64,000 bases of DNA from Chrysemys picta bellii (taxonomy: Eukaryota > Chordata > Testudines > Emydidae), in NCBI RefSeq assembly GCF_011386835.1, contig NW_027052933.1, positions 30,001-94,000 on the forward strand, written 5' to 3'. Of the stretch, positions 59,112 to 64,000 are shown piece after piece. How positions within the stretch are numbered: the first letter of the stretch is position 1; each line of letters starts with the position of its first letter. The position numbers were made by a program, and so were the translations under genes. The notes below the pieces were generated by a model, which ran no database searches, was not told where the DNA came from, and saw nothing but the letters and a program-made list of their open reading frames with translations.

Positions 59112-62100
59112 TTAACATTTCCCTCTTGTATGGATTGCTTGATGTTTAACAAGGCCGGACCTCCATATGAAACATTTTCCACAGTCTAAGCACTTGTGGG
59201 GTCTCTCTCCTGTGTGGATTACCTGATGTGCCAGAAGATTTGATCTTTGTTTGAAACTTTTCCCACAATCTAAGCACTTGTGGGGTCTCTCTCCAGTGTG
59301 GACTGTCTGATGTGCCATAAGATATGATCTTTGCCTGAAACTTTTCCCACAGTCCAAACATTTATGGGATTTCTCTCCAGTGTGGATTAACTGATGTCTA
59401 ACAAGAACTGACCTATGTATGAAACTTTTCCCACAGTTTAAGCATTTATGGGATCTCTCTCCGGTGTGGACTGCTTGATGTTTAACAAGGTCTGACCTCC
59501 GTATGAAACTTTTCCCACAATCTAAGCACTTGTGGGGTCTCTCTCCTGTGTGGATTACCTGATGTGCCAGAAGATTTGATCTTTGTTTGAAACTTTTCCC
59601 ACAATCTAAGCACTTGTGGGGTCTCTCTCCAGTGTGGACTGTCTGATGTGCCATAAGATATGATCTTTGCATGAAACTTTTCCCACAGTCCAAACATTTA
59701 TGGGATTTCTCTCCAGTGTGGATTAACTGATGTTTAACAAGAAATGACCTATGTATGAAACTTTTCCCACAGTTTAAGCATTTATGGGATCTCTCTCCGG
59801 TGTGGACTGCTTGATGTTTAACAAGGTCTGACCTCCGTATGAAACTTTTCCCACAGTCTAAGCACTTATGAGGTCTCTCTCCAGTGTGGACTGCCTGATG
59901 ATTAAGTAGGATTGACCTCTGTATGAAACTTTTTCCACAGTCTAAGCACTTATGGGGTCTCTCTCCAGTGTGGACTGCTTGATGTGCCAGAAGATTTGAT
60001 CTTTGTGTGAAACTTTTCCCACAGTCCAAACATTTATGGGATTTCTCTCCTGTGTGGATTATCTGATGTTTAACAAGGGTTGACCTCTGTATGAAACTTT
60101 TCCCACAGTCTAAGCACTTATGGGATCTCTCTCCAGTGTGGATTGCCTGATGTGCCATAAGATTTGACCTCCGTATGAAACTTTTCCCACAGATTAAGCA
60201 TTTATGGGGTCTCTCTCCAGTGTGGATTGCCTTATGTGCCATAAGATTTGATCTTTGTGTGAAACTTTTCCCACAGTCCAAACATTTATGGGATTTCTCT
60301 CCTGTGTGTATTGCCTGATGATGAAGTAGGGTTGACCTCTGTATGAAACTTTTTCCACAGTCTAAGTACTTATGGGGTCTCTCTCCAGTGTGGATTGCTT
60401 TATGTGCCATAAGAGTTGATCTTTGTGCAAAACTTTTCCCACAGTCCAAACATTTATGCGATTTCTCTCCTGTGTGGATTGCCTGATGTTTAAGAAGGTT
60501 TGACCTCTGTATGAAACTTTTCCCACAGTCTAAGCACTTATGGGATCTCTCTCCGGTGTGGACTGCTTGATGTCTAACAAGGTCTGACTTCTGTATGAAA
60601 CTTTTCCCACAGTCTAAGCACTTATGAGGTCTCTCTCCTGTGTGAACTGCCCGATGATCAAGTAGGGCTGAACTCCGTATGAAACTTTTTCCACAGTCTA
60701 AGCACTTATGGGGTCTGTCCCTAGTGTGGACGCCTTGATGTTTAACAAGGTTTGACCTCCATATGAAACTTTTTCCACAGATTAAGCACCTATGTGGTCT
60801 CTCGCCAGTGTGGATTGCCTTATGTGCCATAAGATTTGATCTTTGTGTGAAACTTTTCCCACAGTCCAAACATTTATGGGATTTCTCTCTTGTGTGGATT
60901 GCCTGATGATCAAGTAGGGTTGACCTCCGTATGAAACTTTTCCCACAAATTAAGCACTTATGGGGTCTCTCTCCAGTGTGGATTGCCTTATGTCCCATAA
61001 GAGTTGATCTTTGTGCGAAACTTTTCCCACAGTCCAAACATTTATGGGATTTCTCTCCTGTGTGTATTGCATGATGTTTAAGAAGGGCTGACCTCCGTTT
61101 GAAACTTTTTCCACAGTCTAAGCACTTATGGGGTCTCTCTCCAGTGTGGACTGCTTGATGTATAAGAAGGGCTGACCTCCGTATGAAACTTTTCCCACAG
61201 ATTAAGCACTTATGGGGTCTCTCTCCAGTGTGGATTGCCTGATGTACAACAAGGTGTGACTTCTGTATGAAACTTTTTCCACAGTCTAAGCACTTATGGG
61301 GTCTCTCTCCAGTGTGGATTGCCAGATGTTTAACAAGGTCTGACTTCCGTATGAAACTTTTTCCACAGATTAAGCACTTGTGGGGTCTCTCTCCTGTGTG
61401 GATTACCTGATGTGCCAGAAGATTTGATCTTTGTTTGAAACTTTTCCCACAATCTAAGCACTTGTGGGGTCTCTCTCCAGTGTGGACTGTCTGATGTGCC
61501 ATAAGATATGATCTTTGCATGAAACTTTTCCCACAGTCCAAACATTTATGGGATTTCTCTCCAGTGTGGATTAACTGATGTCTAACAAGAACTGACCTAT
61601 GTATGAAACTTTTCCCACAGTTTAAGCATTTATGGGATCTCTCTCCGGTGTGGACTGCTTGATGTTTAACAAGGTCTGACCTCCGTATGAAACTTTTCCC
61701 ACAATCTAAGCACTTGTGGGGTCTCTCTCCAGTGTGGACTGTCTGATGTGCCATAAGATATGATCTTTGCATGAAACTTTTCCCACAGTCCAAACATTTA
61801 TGGGATTTCTCTCCAGTGTGGATTAACTGATGTTTAACAAGAACTGACCTATGTATGAAACTTTTCCCACAGTTGAAGCATTTATGGGATCTCTCTCCGG
61901 TGTGGACTGCTTGATGTTTAACAAGGTCTGACCTCCGTATGAAACTTTTCCCACAGTCTAAGCACTTATGAGGTCTCTCTCCAGTGTGGACTGCCTGATG
62001 ATTAAGTAGGATTGACCTCTGTATGAAACTTTTTCCACAGTCTAAGCACTTATGGGGTCTCTCTCCAGTGTGGACTGCTTGATGTGCCAGAAGATTTGAT

Positions 62101-63493
62101 CTTTGTGTGAAACTTTTCCCACAGTCCAAACATTTATGGGATTTCTCTCCTGTGTGGATTATCTGATGTTTAACAAGGGTTGACCTCCGTATGAAACTTT
62201 TCCCACAGTCTAAGCACTTATGGGATCTCTCTCCAGTGTGGATTGCCTGATGTGCCATAAGATTTGACCTCCGTATGAAACTTTTCCCACAGATTAAGCA
62301 TTTATGGGGTCTCTCTCCAGTGTGGATTGCCTTATGTGCCATAAGATTTGATCTTTGTGTGAAACTTTTCCCACAGTCCAAACATTTATGGGATTTCTCT
62401 CCTGTGTGTATTGCCTGATGATGAAGTAGGGTTGACCTCTGTATGAAACTTTTTCCACAGTCTAAGCACTTATGGGGTCTCTCTCCAGTGTGGATTGCTT
62501 TATGTGCCATAAGTGTTGATCTTTGTGCAAAACTTTTCCCACAGTCCAAACATTTATGGGATTTCTCTCCTGTGTGGACTGCTTGATGTCTAACAAGGTC
62601 TGACCTCTGTATGAAACTTTTCCCACAGTCTAAGCACTTATGAGGTCTCTCTCCTGTGTGAATTGCCCGATGATCAAGTAGGGCTGAACTCCGTATGAAA
62701 CTTTTTCCACAGTCTAAGCACTTATGGGGTCTGTCCCTAGTGTGGACGCCTTGATGTTTAACAAGGTTTGACCTCCATATGAAACTTTTTCCACAGATTA
62801 AGCACCTATGTGGTCTCTCGCCAGTGTGGATTGCCTTATGTGCCATAAGATTTGATCTTTGTGTGAAACTTTTCCCACAGTCCAAACATTTATGGGATTT
62901 CTCTCTTGTGTGGATTGCCTGATGATCAAGTAGGGTTGACCTCCGTATGAAACTTTTCCCACAAATTAAGCACTTATGGGGTCTCTCTCCAGTGTGGATT
63001 GCCTTATGTGCCATAAGAGTTGATCTTTGTGCGAAACTTTTCCCACAGTCCAAACATTTATGGGATTTCTCTCCTGTGTGTATTGCATGATGTTTAAGAA
63101 GGGCTGACCTCCGTTTGAAACTTTTTCCACAGATTAAGCACTTATGGGGTCTCTCTCCAGTGTGGATTGCCTGATGTACAACAAGATGTGACTTCTGTAT
63201 GAAACTTTTTCCACAGTCTAAGCACTTATGGGGTCTTTCTCCAGTGTGGATTGCCAGATGTTTAACAAGGTCTGACTTCCGTATGAAACTTTTTCCACAG
63301 ATTAAGCACTTGTGGGGTCTCTCTCCTGTGTGGATTCGCTGATGTAAAATGAGGTGTGACCACCACATGAAACTTTTTCCACTGTCTAAGCACTTATGAG
63401 ATCTTCCCACAGAGGTCCCCTGTGATTCCCCGTGCCCAGGAACTTCCTGCTGTTGATTCCCCTCCTCGTTCTCACTCACTCTCTCGTCACCTG
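59112..63493 (-). CDS. ZNF-D finger exon: 51 C2H2 zinc fingers
   Basis: A single open exon from the CAGCAG acceptor (about 63493) to the stop at 59112. After the linker [20 protein letters not shown] there are exactly 51 tandem 28-residue units of CX2CX12HX3H type with TGERP/TGEKS linkers. Finger 1 has lost a cysteine (CLDSGK; AGT codon at 63381-63383) and finger 37 has lost one (HKYLDC; TAC at 60366-60368); 49 keep all zinc ligands. Finger 51 has a non-standard CGKCF and ends TRGKC. Fingers 2-24 and 25-46 are two copies of one ordered set. The KRAB-B exon lies 333 bp upstream; KRAB-A is expected near 64,450, outside the window. Family role: nuclear DNA-binding repressor. The size is well above usual KRAB zinc-finger proteins. 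An ATG at about 63522 lies in the intron and is probably not the start. Confidence 0.92.
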
Positions 63494-63826
63494 CTGGGAG
63501 AGAGAGAATCCAGACAGAAGTCATTGTGCTGGGGAGAAATTAAAAGGAATAGCAGCAAGGAAAATCCCCAAACCCCTGAAGCTGCACAGATGGAGCAATT
63601 GGATTCTGCCTCCACTTCCCACCCAAAAGTTCACAGAGAAGGAAAGTTCAGAAGGAAACTCCTGCAGGTAACAGGAGAGGTGGAAAGCGATGTCAGTCAT
63701 ATCTGCTGATTGTAGCCCTGCCCTGGCTGAGATGAGGAAGGAACTAAGGGCACTTATTGATACCACATTTTTGGGATTCTCAAATTTGTCCTTCATTCCC
63801 CAGATGGTTTGTGTGTCTGTCCTCAC

Positions 63827-63940
63827 CTGTGTGGGCGCCTCTCGGGATCTCTCTTTCCTCACAGGCCTGGAGATCGGGCACCCATGGCTCTTCCCCTTGT
63901 TCCAGCCGGGTGATCAGGTCTGGTTTGGGAAGGGGGAATC
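63827..63940 (-). CDS. ZNF-D KRAB-B-like exon
   Basis: 114 bp, acceptor CACAG/GATTCC and donor CAG/GTGAGG, phase 1 at both ends, no stop. Encodes [20 protein letters not shown], as in ZNF-C. Joins the 51-finger exon in frame. Confidence 0.88.
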
Positions 63941-64000
63941 CTGTGCAGGGAGTGAAATCAGACCAGATCAGGGTGCATGGAGGATTGAGAGAACGTCTGT

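Overview
The window looks like nuclear DNA of a sauropsid, most probably a turtle. It carries a cluster of KRAB C2H2 zinc-finger genes with a sauropsid-style KRAB-A box, a CR1 LINE fragment, many hAT-like DNA transposons and MITEs with 8-bp target duplications, and class-I-like endogenous retrovirus (ERV) remnants. Nothing prokaryotic is present. All zinc-finger genes lie on the minus strand, and each reads from high to low coordinate: CpG-rich exon 1, KRAB-A exon (127 bp), KRAB-B-like exon (114 bp), then one long zinc-finger exon. The species call is an inference from repeat types and was not tested by a search.

Five loci alternate in two types. ZNF-A (1-4,080, cut by the left edge), ZNF-C (23,740-34,290) and ZNF-D (59,112 to beyond the right edge) are the large type. 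Psi-ZNF-B1 (10,870-13,100) and psi-ZNF-B2 (43,260-47,703) are decayed paralogues. The block from psi-B1 through the ZNF-C finger exon (about 8.9-27.9 kb) is repeated as psi-B2 through ZNF-D (about 42.3-63.5 kb), an offset of about 35 kb. The upstream part of ZNF-A is repeated upstream of ZNF-C. The window is therefore a tandem segmental array of at least two and a half units.

ZNF-D has an uninterrupted array of 51 zinc fingers, two of them missing a zinc-binding cysteine. The array is built from a higher-order repeat of about 23 fingers (1.93 kb). ZNF-C has 48 fingers, but a 1-bp deletion near 26,560 ends the KRAB-linked frame after 14 complete fingers. The two psi-B loci share a nonsense codon in the KRAB-B exon that predates the duplication. 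They then lost KRAB-A independently: B1 by a deletion of about 0.44 kb, B2 by a 25-bp internal deletion. B2 also took a 1,249-bp hAT-like element into its finger exon. Both psi-B loci lack the CpG-rich first exon, because their homology to ZNF-A and ZNF-C stops abruptly and unrelated sequence leading into ERV remnants follows.

The rest is mobile DNA: paired ERV pol/env remnants (15.2-18.7 and 50.5-53.2 kb) with a nested MITE, two solo LTRs, a broken hAT transposase (5.15-6.64 kb), CR1 (36 kb), foldback elements and paired TRIM exon fossils (22.3 and 57.6 kb). Because the same events can be compared between duplicates, many insertions can be ordered as before or after the segmental duplication.
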